A DNA stretch of 64,000 nt from Aurelia coerulea (taxonomy: Eukaryota > Cnidaria > Scyphozoa > Semaeostomeae > Ulmaridae): contig CM076955.1 of assembly GCA_039566865.1 (NCBI GenBank), positions 21,001,501 through 21,065,500 on the forward strand. The letters run 5' to 3'. How positions within the stretch are numbered: the first letter of the stretch is position 1; each line of letters begins with the position of its first letter. The position numbers and the translations under genes were made by a program. Below the pieces are notes generated by a model. It saw only the letters and a program-made list of their open reading frames with translations. It was not told the origin of the DNA and ran no database searches. This document shows, piece after piece, positions 21,234-34,110 of this stretch.

Positions 21234-21969
21234 CAGGGTGTCCCAGAAAAATTGTTCAACGTTTGATTAACTATTAAAAATTAATGATAAAAAGTGCAGG
21301 TTTCTGGTTAAACAACCCGGTTCCTAAGATTTTAAATTGATTTTTGACGCCAGAATCTTGCGAATCCGCTAAGAATTCACGGAGTTACAAGCTTTTGAAG
21401 TTCATGTTATTTGTGAGAAAGCTGAAACCAGACGCCTCTATCTGAAGTGTTTTTCAAAAAGACGTCCCAAAATCGAGGTAAAAGAAGACTGTCCAATGTT
21501 TAACCTCTTGCTGATGTCAGAGCAAATCAAATAGGACTTCAAAAGTAATTTAATCCTTGCAACCGTTGCCAAAATTTATTTAAGAATGCAAGGATCCAAA
21601 AACATGGAATGAAAACTTAATCGACGAGAGACGGGGCCATTTCAAATTGTGCTCAACAGGATTCCTCCAAGCATCCATAACTTTGATTCAATGTTAGAAA
21701 AAGTTAATTTATCGAAATTGCTTTTTAAATTCCATTTGATTTGGTTTGAATAAATGAGATGCTATTTTCACAAAATATGCAATTTAAGGGCGTCTGGTTT
21801 CAGCTTTCACACAAACTTGAACTTCAAAAGCTCGTAACTCCATGAATATTTAGCTAGCTTCTAGTGTTTGAAATTAATTTAAAATCTCAGCAATATGGTT
21901 ATCTTACCATGGAACCTGTTCATTATGTCGTTATTTTTTAACGTCGAACAATTTTTTTCGAAGATCCTG
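21234..21969. mobile_element. About 736-bp TA-target MITE, ends CAGGGTGTCCCAGA
   Basis: The left end CAGGGTGTCCCAGAAAAATT is followed by GTTCAACGTT; the right end is a degraded inverted version (AACGTCGAAC...GATCCTG). TA flanks both sides. The arms are inverted for several hundred bases, for example TGGTTTCAGCTTTC in both. A partial relative with the same right half is at about 45900-46216. Confidence 0.75.
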
Positions 21970-22259
21970 TAGAGATTCCACATTATGTTACTCTGCAAAA
22001 TTATAACAGCAGAGGTTCCGACATAAATGCGCCAAAATTTGTTCAGATTTCAACAGTGAGAGACTCTTATAAGAATTCTTTTTACCCTAAGACAGTAGTA
22101 GAATGGAACTCGATTCCACCTAATGAGAACTCAACAAATTTAAGTAGTTTTAAAGACAGATGTGCAAAGGTTGTTGGTGTTTAAATGGTGGCTTTTTGTG
22201 TGTAATGGCCCGTCGTTCAGCTTGGTCATTTAGTTTTCTTTTGCTACTTTATATTTCTA

Positions 22260-22287
22260 TTTATTTATTTATTTATTTATTTATTTT
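22260..22287 (+). repeat. (TTTA)n microsatellite
   Basis: Seven tandem TTTA units. A similar tract lies at about 30838-30866 inside GTF3C4 intron 7. The stretch 21970-22640 otherwise shows no gene. Confidence 0.9.
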
Positions 22288-22640
22288 TTGTTCCTTCTTC
22301 ATGAAAAGCAGACTTGTTTCCCACTTGAGATCTTTTCGCTACTTATGCATACCCATATTTTAACTAAAAAGCTAAGTCCCTTTGAGTTTCTACCCGTTCA
22401 CCGCCTTATGACATCGCATATGGTGGGTGTGCATGGGCTGTGGGTTTATCTGGTTTATCTCCATGAGTGTGATGCTTTACGGGTCTTACTGATTACTATG
22501 TAGATGTGTGCATGGTTTACCAGAAAATCCAGCGCAAATAAATGGTAAAACACTTCTTTTTTCGCAACTTTTCCGAAAAAACACATTTCTTGTTGCATGG
22601 TCCACCACGGAAGTAGATCTCACGAAAGCGGCGAGGAACT

Positions 22641-23091
22641 TAGCCTGTTAGCCAGACCCATTTTCAAAGGAAATAGTGGTCTGTTCAATACCGCCATAAA
22701 GCTTGTTCAAACCTCGTTTGAGAATTCCTCAGAATAATTTGCTGATTATTTGTAAAGAAACCATTTACCCAGGAAGCTCTTTGAAATTTTTCTGAAAAAG
22801 AATACTGCAATCTGAATGCGCCCTGATTACTCTTTCTTCCGCCTTGCATAGAAATTTAATCCCTTACCTAAGGGTTTAATCATGCAATTGATTAAGCTGT
22901 CTCCCTTGCTGCACTAAAATAGTTCGCTCTTTGTTTTTATGATAATATCTTGAGCTGTGAGATAATTATGCGCATACATTTTCCACAAAACTTGGAAAAC
23001 AGCCCTCTAGAAATAGAGGCTCTGAACAAGCTTTATGGCGGTATTGAACAGACCACTATTTCTTTTGAAATTGGGTCTGGTTAACAGGCTA
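22641..23091. mobile_element. 451-bp foldback MITE with 9-bp duplication
   Basis: Inverted ends start TAGCCTGTTA(G/A)CCAGACCCA and stay matched for about 75 bp. CGAGGAACT is repeated exactly at 22632-22640 and 23092-23100. It lies between GK5 and GTF3C4. Confidence 0.85.
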
Positions 23092-23221
23092 CGAGGAACT
23101 TCATTTAAGATGGAAACATGGCATTCATTCTTGTAGGAATAAATTCTCATTACTTCAAAAATGTCTAGAAATTCGTAAAATTCAAAACCGGACCTGTTTG
23201 GTGATTGGTGGTGTGGGGATT

Positions 23222-23288
23222 GTGATTGCGGATGATTAGTGATTGCGGATGATTAGTGATTGCGGTGATTGTGATATTGTGATTGCAG
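23222..23288 (+). repeat. 17-bp minisatellite upstream of GTF3C4
   Basis: GATTGCGGATGATTAGT is repeated about 2.5 times and is followed by further GATTG words, ending 46 bp before the GTF3C4 start codon. It therefore lies in the core promoter or 5' leader. No known factor site is claimed. Confidence 0.7.
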
Positions 23289-23334
23289 ATCTCTATTTCA
23301 TGTAGAGGCAGCACGGAAGGAGGGAAACTTGAAA

Positions 23335-26300
23335 ATGGCGGCGCAACAAGAAGGTTTGAATCGAAAGGAAAAGAAAGAACGGTCGATAACATTATACAAT
23401 GGTTCATTTGAAAACACTTCACATATACCAGAATCTTTAGAAGTATCAAGAGATGGCCAAATATCTGTCATTCATGGAAATGGAATCCAAATTCTCGTAT
23501 CTTTTCAATAAAAGATGATATTAAATGTCATCCAAAACAGGCCTAGCATTAAGCATTTTTGAAGTGAATGAGGCCTACTTTATGTAGCCAACTAGAAAGG
23601 GACTCCTCCTAATTATGCCCTGGACGTTGGAAAATATTATACATTTCAAGAACAGGGCAGGGGGAGATATTGTTTTGGCATGCACAACTGGTTAAAAATG
23701 TAATCCACCACCACACAGTCCAGCTTTCTTCCTTTTTGCATACTTCTGGAAAATATTTTTGTGGTACTACTAGATACACATCAAAGGTTTTATGCCAAGT
23801 TTTAAATTCATATCATGTCAGGCCTGTCAAACAAAAAATGATAGAATAATAGTTAAAGCAAAAAATTCCTAAGAACTATGCCAGCACACATCCGATATAT
23901 ACTTCACTTGTCTTTGCCGGCAAGTGTGTGGTTGGAAAAATAGAAAAATATTAAAACAAAAGCAGCATGTAGAGGATCTTCACAGGCAAAAGCTGATCAA
24001 CTTCTCTGTAAATTTATGAAGCTTTGTTGTGTATGATGGACAGTTGTGGTGATACACACATGGTTTTCCAGCCTTAGAATTCTTGGGGGGTGTTCTTAGT
24101 TTCTCCAGAACTCTTTTCAGAAGATGAAGAATTTTTAAGAATCCTGGAGATTTCTTGCCATGTTCATGTTTGTGTGCAAGGCCTGTGCTTGATAATCATA
24201 ACACAAAGAGCTTAACTGAACGAACTCTTGATCTTATTCTCCTTGACATCTCTTAGCAACAGAAAGCTGGAAAATCAGAATTGTCTTCTCAGCTGCAATT
24301 TGTGATAAGTTCATTGGCAAATCCAACAAAAGAATTAGCATATGATGTTGGAATTGACCCAAAGCAATTTTGCCTGCAGCCACCTCAATTTGCACAATCA
24401 TACTCATTTGTTTTAGACAGAACTTTGAATCCAAATAAAGCAAATTTAGCTTACAATGGTTACATTGCAATGAAATGGTCACCTCCAAGATGTTCCCCAG
24501 ATGGAAGGTTTGTGCAGCATCAGTTATTTTGTAAAGATTACATGGAAGAAAATGGTTGTACTTGTTGTAAACCAGGGTTTTCTTTAAAGACTCAAACATT
24601 TGGTTAAATCAAATTTGATTTAGGGTAACACTTCAAGGAAGCTATTTTATATAATTAAGTAAAACTCTGACCTTGTTGCAACCATGCTGCAACATTAACA
24701 TCCCTGCTAATTCCAATAATTTAATCACTTTGATACTGTAGGTACTTCCTGTAATATATTCTGCCTAGTTTCAAGACATAACCATCTTTTTTATATCAGC
24801 CCAGACATTTGTAAGCATATCATTTAAGTTCACCATGAAGATCTTTTAACAATTGGTAAAGGTTTTTGGGGATAAAATAATGTTAAATTGTCTTAAAAAC
24901 AGGCCTTTTCAGCTATTATTTAAAGCATGTTATTATGTTTTGTTTTTCAGCTCCATTCTTGCTACGCTATCAGTAAACAATCATGTTTACATTATTGGTC
25001 ATGAAAAATACACTGGCAGATCAAAAGCTCGGATTGATGTTACACAACAGCTATATGAACATTTCAAAGAGAATGGTTTCAAAATAGCTTCAGCTAATAG
25101 TTCCAATAATGTAAATGGCCAAACAGCAGAAAATGAATTGACTAAGAATTTCAAAGAATATAAAAACAGGCAATACTATCTTGCCATGACTTGGCTTTCT
25201 TGGTGTCCATGCACAAGTGTTTATACAAATGTTTCAAATCAGGGAATGTTGATAAGAGATGCTAAAAATTTTAGTGGACAATATATGACTGTCTTATTGT
25301 GTTGCTGTAATAAGCTTGGAATGGTGTTAATTTGGAGAATCAAGATCAATTTGGCATCTGATGAAATTGCTGCAGATGTCTTGCATACAGTCCAGTTCAA
25401 CAATGAATTTGCTACGTCAGTTGTCTGGCATCAGAATTTGTGGATGTCAATTGGTAAACTGCTGTTCAGTTGGTGATTTATTCCTTTCTTGATGAATTAA
25501 TTTTGTTATTTCTTTGCAACTTTTTATTTATTTGAAGTACATAGAATGTGAAGATCTCATTCCATATTTGATAGAAATTATAACTGGGTACCGGGTGACC
25601 CAGAGAAAAGTAACCCTATGCACTGTGTTATTGGAAAAAAATTAAGTGGTTGATTGAAATGCTTCAAACATTGTTTTGTTGCTAAAAGATTAGCCAATGT
25701 TATGAAAATTTTTCGCCATTTATTCGGCACATTTAAAACTTCCCGAATTAAGGATTTTGAGGAAAAAGTCATGCTTGAAATCCTCAAAAAAGTCATCAAA
25801 ACAGGCGATCGATTTACAGCCATTTCAGATCTTCAAACCAATGAGAGGCATAGTTCATTTCAGCCTGGAAATATTTTAGGTACCTAAGGGCTATAAAGTT
25901 GCTCTGAAAACTTTCTACTGAGTTGCTTATTCCCAGGCTGAAATGAAACTTGGTCCTCATTGTTTATGGTGATCTGAAATGGCTGTAAATCGATCCCCTG
26001 TTTTAACGACTTTTATGAGGATTTCAAGCATGCCCTTTTCCTCGAAATCCTTATAATTCGGAAAATTTACCGCACCGAAAAATGTGGCGAAAAATACTCA
26101 TAACGTAGGCTAGTCTTTAAGCGACAGAACAATGTTTGAAGCTTTTCAATTAGCCACTTAAGTTTTTTTCTATAACAGATTGTGCTGGGTCACTTTTTTC
26201 TGGGTCACCCGGTAGAGTACCTGCTTGTATCATTTATTGCCCATTTTTGGTATTTTCTTTCAATACAAAGACTGCAAAGTGCAACTCAAGTTTCATATCA

Positions 26301-27854
26301 CACTATGTCCCATTTTTCAGGTTATATAGCAGTTGCCTTTACCAATGGATGTGTCAGCTTATGTACGGTAAAAACAACAATTGAAGATGATACAATCTTG
26401 TGCAAAGAATTACAGATGTATGAATTATGGGCTGAGGATGATCAGATGCAAATAGGTTGCATGGAGTGGATAAGTATAGTTAGTCGATGCTTATCTTAAT
26501 TTAAATCTTTTTATTAGGCAGATTAGTGCTTTTGGCACTGGTGATATATTTTTTCAGGCAATCATGTATATTTTGGGGCTAGCTGTATTTGACCATGCTT
26601 TGCTTTGCTATGTACAAAATTTTGAAATCGACTATTTAACAGCGTTGGTCTGGTCCGTAGTTGAGTATTTTTAAGAGATATTTCAAGGAGTACCAACCAA
26701 CGCTCATGCAACAGATTATGAATAATCAATTTCTGAATCCTCAAATCAAAACTTTTCTCGTTGTCGATTCATGTCTAGTCTTTAGAAGATTTTTATCGAC
26801 CTTTTTTTGTCGTTTTCAGTGTGTTTTCGAGAACGGAAATTTTAAGAAACTTGCTCCTAGTTCTATAAATAGAAGGTTAAAAAATTCAAAAAATCCCAGA
26901 ATCTGATTCTGGGTATTAGCTAAATATTAAGTCATAATTCTTCAAAATCGGTCCAGTTTGCGATTTATGGTGGCATGTCAAGAGTGGATAGTTTTTTTGC
27001 GCACCCCTGTAAGGGTAGTGTAATCATACATTATTCAGATGTTTAAATTTTAAAAAGCAAATGATTTTGAAAAAAATCGTTTTACATTTTTTCTTGTATC
27101 TATTTTTCAGGATGGCAAACTGTACCTCGTCATGACAAAAGAAACAAACATCATTGTAATGCATGTTGAAATTGACAGTAACAAACTGGTCACTTCTCAT
27201 TCCTACACAATTGCACCATCAACATTTGAAGTGCCGATTTCAGCAATGTGCTGTCAAGGGAAAACAGTAATAGCAGCGAGTTTAGATGGCAAGACGCAAT
27301 ATTTTCAAATAGGTAATCTGCTCGTTTGATCTTTCCTACATGCTCTAATGCAACTTCCATGTTTATTCATAAATTCGGCAAAATGCTTTGTGTAATTTTA
27401 CTAAATTTCTGAATATGGAAGCAAAGAAGATGTTGATAATCGTCCTTGTAAGAAGGATTTTATGAGCTTTTCCTGTTTTTACAGTAAGTCCCCGCATATA
27501 AGAAACGGACATATAAGAAACTGCAGCTTGCCAGCATAGAGAATATTTTCTCCTTTATAAGAAACCAGGCAGCCTGACTTTTGTGCAGTTTCTTATAAAT
27601 GAGGCACATTTGAAAAAATACTTAACCACACTGCCGTTTTTCTGTTAGCCTCAGTACAAAGATTTGTCAAATCTGTTCAACGTCTAGATATACAGTATTT
27701 CATATTTGCTTCATCCAGTATCATTTCTTGGGACATGCTTGTTTACTATGCAGCAGCATCCTTGAATTTAGATATGGTTTTTTGACAAGAAAGCATTACG
27801 TGAAAGAAAGTTTCTCAATGGACATATAAGAAATCATCCAGCCTCTTTTGAACA

Positions 27855-27885
<31 letters not shown>

Positions 27886-30800
27886 TCTCTCTGGAGATTC
27901 AACATTTTTCTTCATTTCCAGGTGAACAAGAATCACACGAAATAAGGAACTGTTGTAAGTCTGGATATAATTGTTTTGGATTGCAATTGTCAAGTGAAGG
28001 ATTAATGTTACTTCGAATGCATTGTCCTACAAGTATTCTTTACGTCCAAGGGAAACACTCAAAAGATATCGAGGTGGGTTGATGCGTTTTGATGTTTGGT
28101 GTTTGTCTGTTATTCTTCATGAAAGGACTAATTAAATTTAGATAGTTTCTAACTGCGTGACTTGAATTCGTTGACTTGAAAAGGGACATAGGAAACAACC
28201 AAATGATAACTGCTGAGAATTTGTTTAAGTCAACTTGTATAACCGCGCTTCACCATATGTTACCCCATTCCATTTGCCCCCTTCTCACCTTGGAAGTTGA
28301 GATCAATCACAAATGTTTCAAAATTTTTTTGAACATAGCCTTAAATAACGGACTCATATTTTTTTTAGAAAGAAGACTGTTAACTCCTGTAAAAGAACAA
28401 AAACTAAAATAAACCTGTAACTAGAGATAAAACTTTTGAATCCTGCAAGAGAAAAACGAGTTAATCTTAAAACCTGAAAGGAAAGAAATAAGATAGTAGT
28501 TTTTCTAGACTAGTTCTTTTCAGGTTTTAGGATTAGCTCGTTTTTCTCTTGCAGGATTCCGCAGTTTTCTCTCTAGTTATAGGTTTATTTTGGTTGTTGT
28601 TCTTTCACAGGAGTTAACATTCTTCTTTCCACAAATTACGGTGTTTTGTTGCATTTATGGGTTTAATGCGATGAGTCCGTTATCTAAGGCTATTTTCAAA
28701 CATTTTTTTCTACGACTGATTTGAAATTAAGTAAATTGAAGACATTTTTTGATAGGATTTTGGAATGATATGAATGGACGTTCGAAATATCTAACGGTTA
28801 ATTGGGAACAATATTCAAGTTGCTGTTAGTCATAGATAGAAACTTTAACTTCTTGAAGCAAAAGTTATCTATTTTTGATGCCACGTAAAAGCCATTTTGT
28901 CCAAGATTTGTCTCCAAATCATATCACATCAAATATATAAATCCTGTTATTTTTTAGGTAACAATCCACCCTTTCAAAACCTTTGAGGAAGCAGCGAAGA
29001 AGATATCAGATCCAGCCCAACCTCTTACTTTGGAGACCTCCGAATTCTGTAGAGGAATGGCACATCATTGCAAGATACCTAAAACGTTGGAGGATTGTGC
29101 CACATCTGTAATAGATGAATTATGTACCAGTGAACTGCTTCAGAAGAAGGAATATTTCAGTTGGTTGGTTAAAAAGAAAGCTGACAAATACAGCAATGCT
29201 GATACTGCTGGGAAACCAAATTTTGATGATTTACACGAATGGAGAGTTAAAGAGAGGTTGATGCTAGCTGGTGAAATGCTGAACGATGGCTTTGAATTTG
29301 AGTCGAAGAGTAAGTGGATTTGCAAACTTCCTACAGAATACCATGGGTAGTTAGACACTGCTGGTGTGCTTCTATGGAGAAGAGCTGGATAATATGTATC
29401 TGCGGGGGAAATTTTTTATAGTACTGCGGAGGAGATATCTGTGGGGGAAATTTTTATAGTACTGCGGAGGAGATATCGGAAGCGAAGAGAGAAGGAGAGA
29501 GAAGAATGGGAAGGCAACCTCCAATGTCTTCCTACAGCGATTTTTCTCATGATGCTCGTAACAAAACACGCGACCGAAAACAAAGGATTGCCCTACCTCT
29601 GACGTCAGAGGTAGGGCGGCACTAGGAAACACTCTATGATTGACAGCTATAGAGACGGGGGCGCTATTTTTGTTCGGGCCTCACGATGGCTCGACGCGCC
29701 TCGTTTTGGCGCATTTTAATAGTTTAATATTTTTGTTCTTTCGATATCTCCTCCGCAGTACTGCAAAAAATTTCCCCCGCAGATACATAATATCCAGCGC
29801 TCCTCCATAGAAGCACACCAGCAGTGTCTAACTACCCATGAGAATACTAGAAACGGTGTTAAGAAACGCATAGCTTTGGAAATGCTTTGAAGTCTCAATT
29901 TGCTCAATTTAGTAATTCTTCCTACCTATATGCTTTTGTAACCAGTTCTAGAATTGTCTGATTTGTCACGAAGCAATTTTCATTTGCGTTGTTGCAACAA
30001 GGACAGATTTTGTAACACAATAGCATGAGTTGCTTTTGTTGACACAAGCCGGTCGGGAGGCGATTCAATTCTCTCATATTTTTGGGTGTAATTAAAACAC
30101 TTACTGCTCAGCTTCTGAACCAAAGAAATAGAATCCCCAGGGTAGAAATGTAGATATATCCTTCTTCTTTCGATACATGCTCATGTTTGCTCTTAAAAAC
30201 AATTTCTGGAATGCACAACTAGTGCCCTACTTACCTGGGTTTCAGAGAGGGAATTTCGGGAATTTCCTTTGTCTGCAATCACTATTCGCTTTGAATGCAG
30301 GTGTCAACAAAATCAATGCATGCCATTGTGTTACAAATCTGTCCTTGTTCGTTGCTGCTTCTTCTGGAACACTGGTTGGCGTTGGTTCACCAGAAGTTTT
30401 TGTTTCAACTATGACCCATTTTCGAAGTTGAAGTTGTGAGGCTTCGGCGAATTCGTGATCGATTTTTGTGTGGTTTGTCTCAAAGTCTAAGTTAAAGACT
30501 GCAGATTGTATCTATTGAAAAATATTGTTAATAATACTTTATGTGTAACAACGGGGTACATTTTTTGTGAGACATCCGGTTTATTTGCTTTGTCCACTCA
30601 AATCTCCAGTCAATTCAAATTTGTGAAGCCCTTGTTAAGACTTTTTCTTGCATCCTGACTAAGATGTCTTTGCGTTTGTTGTCCAATAGATGATACATTG
30701 TTCAAATATGATAATACGAAATGCGCATCGAAGTTTTACCTCCATCTAATCCTTCTAGCTTCCTTCTACACTCTCAGCTTAGCAGCAAAATTTCCATTGC

Positions 30801-31393
30801 TCTTTGCAGTGATCAAGCTTGGTAGCGAAATTTATATTTATCTATTTATCTATTTATTTATTTCTTTATTCGATCATTCATCTATAGGTCGATTCGTTGT
30901 ATTGCTGGCTGCTGATTGGTTGATCATCAGAAGTGAAAATAACGCAGATTTTGAATTAGCGACCTCTGTTTACAAATCACTAAACGAAGCAGAATCTCTT
31001 GAAAAGGTGCTTGATATTTGGAAATGGAGGATTTCGTCGTCGACTGAGATTCAGTCTACTTCTACTGGTCAGACTGAACAAAGTGAAGGTGACTCGAATA
31101 CAGTTACTGTGTGTCCTCCAAGAATGCCTGCTAGAGAATTATGCCCTATATGCAATGGAGAGATCTTTCTTGAAGATACGACTTATGGTATTTGTGGAAA
31201 GAATCATAAATGGCGAAGGTGCTCTCTAACATTCGTTATTCTCAGTGATATTCAAACACGGACTTGTAATGTTTGTAACAAGCAAGCGTCTTGTAAAGTT
31301 TTCAGCCAATCAAATAAAGACTCATTTTTACAACGGCTGGTAAATGTGGATAATTGCAGTTTATGTAACGGAAGGTTGTTAATGTTCACATGA
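23335..31393 (+). CDS. GTF3C4: General transcription factor 3C polypeptide 4 (TFIIIC90)
   Basis: Eight exons: 23335-23496, 24257-24507, 24951-25453, 26321-26478, 27111-27312, 27922-28073, 28958-29309, 30888-31393, total 2286 nt, 761 aa (human 822). Phases agree at every junction. The protein is a subunit of TFIIIC, which binds tRNA-gene promoters and recruits TFIIIB for RNA polymerase III; the human protein also has reported histone acetyltransferase activity. Exons 1-6 give a WD-repeat-like N-terminal domain (SYSFVLDRTLNPN, YIAMKWSPPRCSPDG, VYIIGHEKYTG). Exon 7 opens with HPFKTFEEAA, nearly identical to human LKTFEEAA. Exon 8 ends in cysteine-rich zinc modules: C679/C682, C696/H700/C705, C720/C723 and C750/C753. 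The ATG at 23335 has a good context (GAAAATGG). A polyadenylation-like AATAAA is at 31574. Introns hold several MITEs. Confidence 0.93.
25591..26212. mobile_element. 622-bp palindromic MITE, ends CCGGGTGACCC, TA duplication
   Basis: The ends CCGGGTGACCCAGA(G/A)AAAAG are inverted and the arms stay homologous almost to the centre (about 300 bp each; for example CATGCTTGAAATCCTC in both). TA flanks both sides. It lies in GTF3C4 intron 3 and accounts for the short frames at 25578-25887. Confidence 0.85.
26690..27009. mobile_element. Truncated copy of the 18132-type MITE
   Basis: The right half matches 18400-18739 (AACAGATTATGAATAATCAA, CTTCAAAATCGGTCCAGTTT) and ends GCGCACCCCTG|TA. The left half is missing or diverged. 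It lies in GTF3C4 intron 4. Confidence 0.65.
27484..27850. mobile_element. Relic of the CCCGCATATAAGAA repeat family
   Basis: The block CAGTAAGTCCCCGCATATAAG, with repeated TATAAGAAAC words inverted near the far end, is shared in pattern with 37590-37960, 49710-50332, 53713-53919 and 56286-56430. Ends are diverged. It is followed by a (CT)n tract at 27854-27882. It lies in GTF3C4 intron 5. Confidence 0.5.
28311..28709. mobile_element. Foldback element in GTF3C4 intron 6
   Basis: Arms of about 180 bp (28311-28490 and 28515-28709) are inverted copies: TTAACTCCTGT / ACAGGAGTTAA, AATCCTGCAAGAGAAAAACG and its complement, ATAGCCTTA(A/G)ATAACGGACTC and its complement. The loop is about 25 bp. I did not find a clean target duplication. 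Confidence 0.75.
29342..29840. mobile_element. 499-bp MITE with 95-bp ends and 7-bp duplication
   Basis: The inverted ends start CATGGGTAGTTAGACACTGC and run about 95 bp through CTGCGGGGGAAATTTTTT to GGAGGAGATATC. AGAATAC is repeated at 29335-29341 and 29841-29847 (7 bp, or 8 with one mismatch). The left arm has a partial internal duplication (GCGGAGGAGATATC twice). A 28-bp perfect palindrome lies at 29590-29617. An older relative is at about 52915-53095. It begins only 32 bp after the exon 7 donor of GTF3C4. Confidence 0.85.
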
Positions 31394-32290
31394 CAAATTA
31401 CTTCATTTTTTTATCAAACGTATGATATTTTTTGATATCTTGTTTTTTTCAAAATGTCGGCAATTTTTGAAAAAATTCTTGGTAAAGTTCGAAAAATCTA
31501 AATCATCCTAAATCATAAACAAATCAAGGAAAAATTATATAACCTTCCAGAAAATCGTCACTGCCTCAAATTTAATAAATGCCGCCATTTTGAAACTAAT
31601 CAAGATATCAATAAATTTCCACGGCAGATTTACAGCAAAAACCCTAAGTTCCTTCTAAACCATTTAATTAAAAGAAAACTGTAATATAATTTTACACCGA
31701 CCTTTTTAAAGATTTGAGCCCTATGTTTCATTTCTATATTTATCCATCCATGACACTCTTAGCATTCACCTGTACAACCACATTTCTACAGATGCTAATC
31801 TCTCCTCCATGTTGTTACTGAGCCAACTGCCAAACTTAACAGAAACGTAGTTGAGTTGATATTGCCAGCTTTGATTTTAAGGGAAACACATGCGTTCTTT
31901 CAATAAGGCGAAGAGTCGAAAATGCTCGCGAATAACAACAATTGGAGTGTTTGAATGAATGATTTTGCGTTATCGCAAATCTCACGTGACATCTGATTTC
32001 AGATTTAGATGAAGAAATGGAAAATGCAGTACTGTATCTTCTAGAATTTCAGCATTCATTCTTTTTAGAGATAGATTCCTCATCTTCCTATTGAGTACTT
32101 GATTAGGGTCGCAGTTGGAGGGTGGTAGAATCCACACTTGTTCACACGAGTCGATTAATTATTCATATCGAAATGAAAGAAGAAATACAAACACGACTAA
32201 ATAGCTGCAGTGTGGTAGCAGCAAGCATTATTTCTGCACAGACTTTTAGCAGCTTGCTCTTTCTCTCTGCATAAACTAGTTTGATTACTG

Positions 32291-32291
<1 letters not shown>

Positions 32292-32331
<40 letters not shown>
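32292..32331 (+). repeat. (GATT)n microsatellite
   Basis: About ten uninterrupted GATT units. This explains the overlapping repetitive frames on the minus strand rich in the tripeptide Asn-Gln-Ser. Confidence 0.9.
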
Positions 32332-32547
32332 GTGATTGGTGACTCCAAAGGGCTCCAAACCTGCCGAATTCTGAACACAGCATAATCGGAAGAAATAAAT
32401 ATTCAAATACTTTTCAAAATAGAGATTTCTGGCAGTAAGCAAAATCTACACATTGTTTCTATTAGAAACTGTCCCTCTACAAAGCAGAATTTCTACCAAC
32501 CCAATACGCCTTTTGGTATCGTACAATGAAGTTCGTGACTGAAAATA

Positions 32548-32966
32548 CTGGGTACGCCAAAAGCCACCACCTTTGACAGCCACAATAAACAGTACATTGG
32601 ACCGACTTTTGAAGATTTATGACTTGATCTTTAGCTAAATCCAGGATTAAATTCCAGGATTTTTTGTAATCTTTTTGGTCTTTTGTTTGATGAGCTTTAA
32701 ACGAATTTCTTAAAATTGTTCGTCTAGAAAACACTGACAGAACACTTAGATCAAATTTTCTTAGGACTCGACATGAACTAACGCTCGTGCAGTAGATTAT
32801 AAGTAATCGATTTCTACAGTATAGGCCTATCCCCAAATCACCACAAAAAAGTTTTTACTTCATCCATTTATGTCGAGTCTTTAGAAACTTTGATCGACGT
32901 TTTTTGTCGTTTTCAATGTGTTCGCGAGCAACATTTTGAGAAAATCGCTAATCCTTAGCTTTTTGC
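32548..32966. mobile_element. Decayed 18132-type MITE
   Basis: TA|CTGGGTACGCCAAAAGCC, CACAATAAACAGTACATTGG and the block GAAGATTTATGACTTGATC match the left part of 18132-18739. Later words such as CGACGTTTTTTGTCG match its right part. The right terminus is lost. Confidence 0.6.
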
Positions 32967-33837
32967 ATGCTTACCCCAAACGGACCAAACGAGCTTTGAC
33001 CTCTCGCAGTTGGAGGAAAAAGGTCCCTTGTGTCGCGTGATGAATCCATTGACGTGCAAAAACAAAGAAAACAATAAGACAATAGTAATCGATCAAGCGT
33101 TTCCGGAAATCGTTTTGTCTTCGCATTTGGCGCGTTTCGAACAGAATAGTCAATGTCATGGTCTAGCAGACGAAGGTGTTAGATGCAAATTTTCTCAAAC
33201 AAAAACTGTTTCAAAGTAAATTTTGCTGATGCCTGAAACGACTTAGATTGTGAATTTTTAATTCCAAGATAACGTAGTGCTTGAGAAAAGCTGATAAACA
33301 GGAAAATTCTTTGCCAATGAAATTACATTTTTGGAAGAAAGCTCAGGAAATAGAATTCTGAAAAAATGATTTTGACAAATATAACCCTATGAAATATTGA
33401 AATAGCTTTAAAAACAGAATTTCCATTTCTGTTTTTTCAGATTTTGATTTGCCTGGAAATTGGCCTTGTATTTGGTGGTTGCAGAGAGTTCAGCTGATGT
33501 TGTTTTTAACCACTGCAGAGCATGATGTGAATGTCCTCTTGAGGAAACTTTCTTTTCATAAAAGTTCAGAAAAGAGCAAGGAGAAAAGTGATAATTTCCC
33601 AAGTGTATGGGCACTTGACCTGAAGTAGCCAGCGTTGTTTATACAATAGTCTTTATACCTTATTGTATAAACAACACTGGTAGAATAGACAAAATCAGCT
33701 GAGGTTTGTGTTATACCCATTTCAAGTGATGTGACCATGCCCTTGGGAAGTTTTAGTATTATAGTACTTTTTGCATTCATGATGGTATATAAGTTTTCAT
33801 GGCGCGAAAAGCAATTATGAATTTTGTAAAACAAAGG

Positions 33838-34110
33838 ATAGAGTTCTGTTTAAAACAAAGTGATTTGATTGCCTCAAGAATGGATTTCACACCTTCAAGA
33901 AGCTGAATATAATTTTTAGCTTTCTTTGTTTATTTTGATTTGATTGTGTGCATTCAGAGGTGTGAAAACGTTTGAAAAGTCATAGTGTATTTCTGAATTG
34001 TCTTTAAAATATTTTATATGCTTAGGTGAATTGGCTATTGAGTGATCAGAGGTGTGAAAGACATTCTTCAGAAAGGAAAATGGCTTTGTTTTTAATCTCT
34101 TGTTTACAAA
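33838..34110. mobile_element. Inverted-repeat element related to 3403-3569
   Basis: The left end GTTCTGTTTAAAACAAAG and the right end CTTTGTTTTTAATCTC are inverted, with inner TTTCACACC / GGTGTGAAA pairs repeated. It is longer than the 3403 copy because it carries a second GGTGTGAAA block. It ends about 300 bp before the ZMYND11 start. Confidence 0.5.

Noticed and set aside
30177..30431. Frame with an acceptor-like TTTGAATGCAG|GTGTC as an extra GTF3C4 exon
   Set aside because: Its sequence does not fit between exons 7 and 8 of orthologues, no in-phase donor is seen, and exon 7 joins exon 8 directly in phase.
32163..32442. Frames with repeated Asn-Gln-Ser
   Set aside because: They translate the (GATT)n microsatellite.
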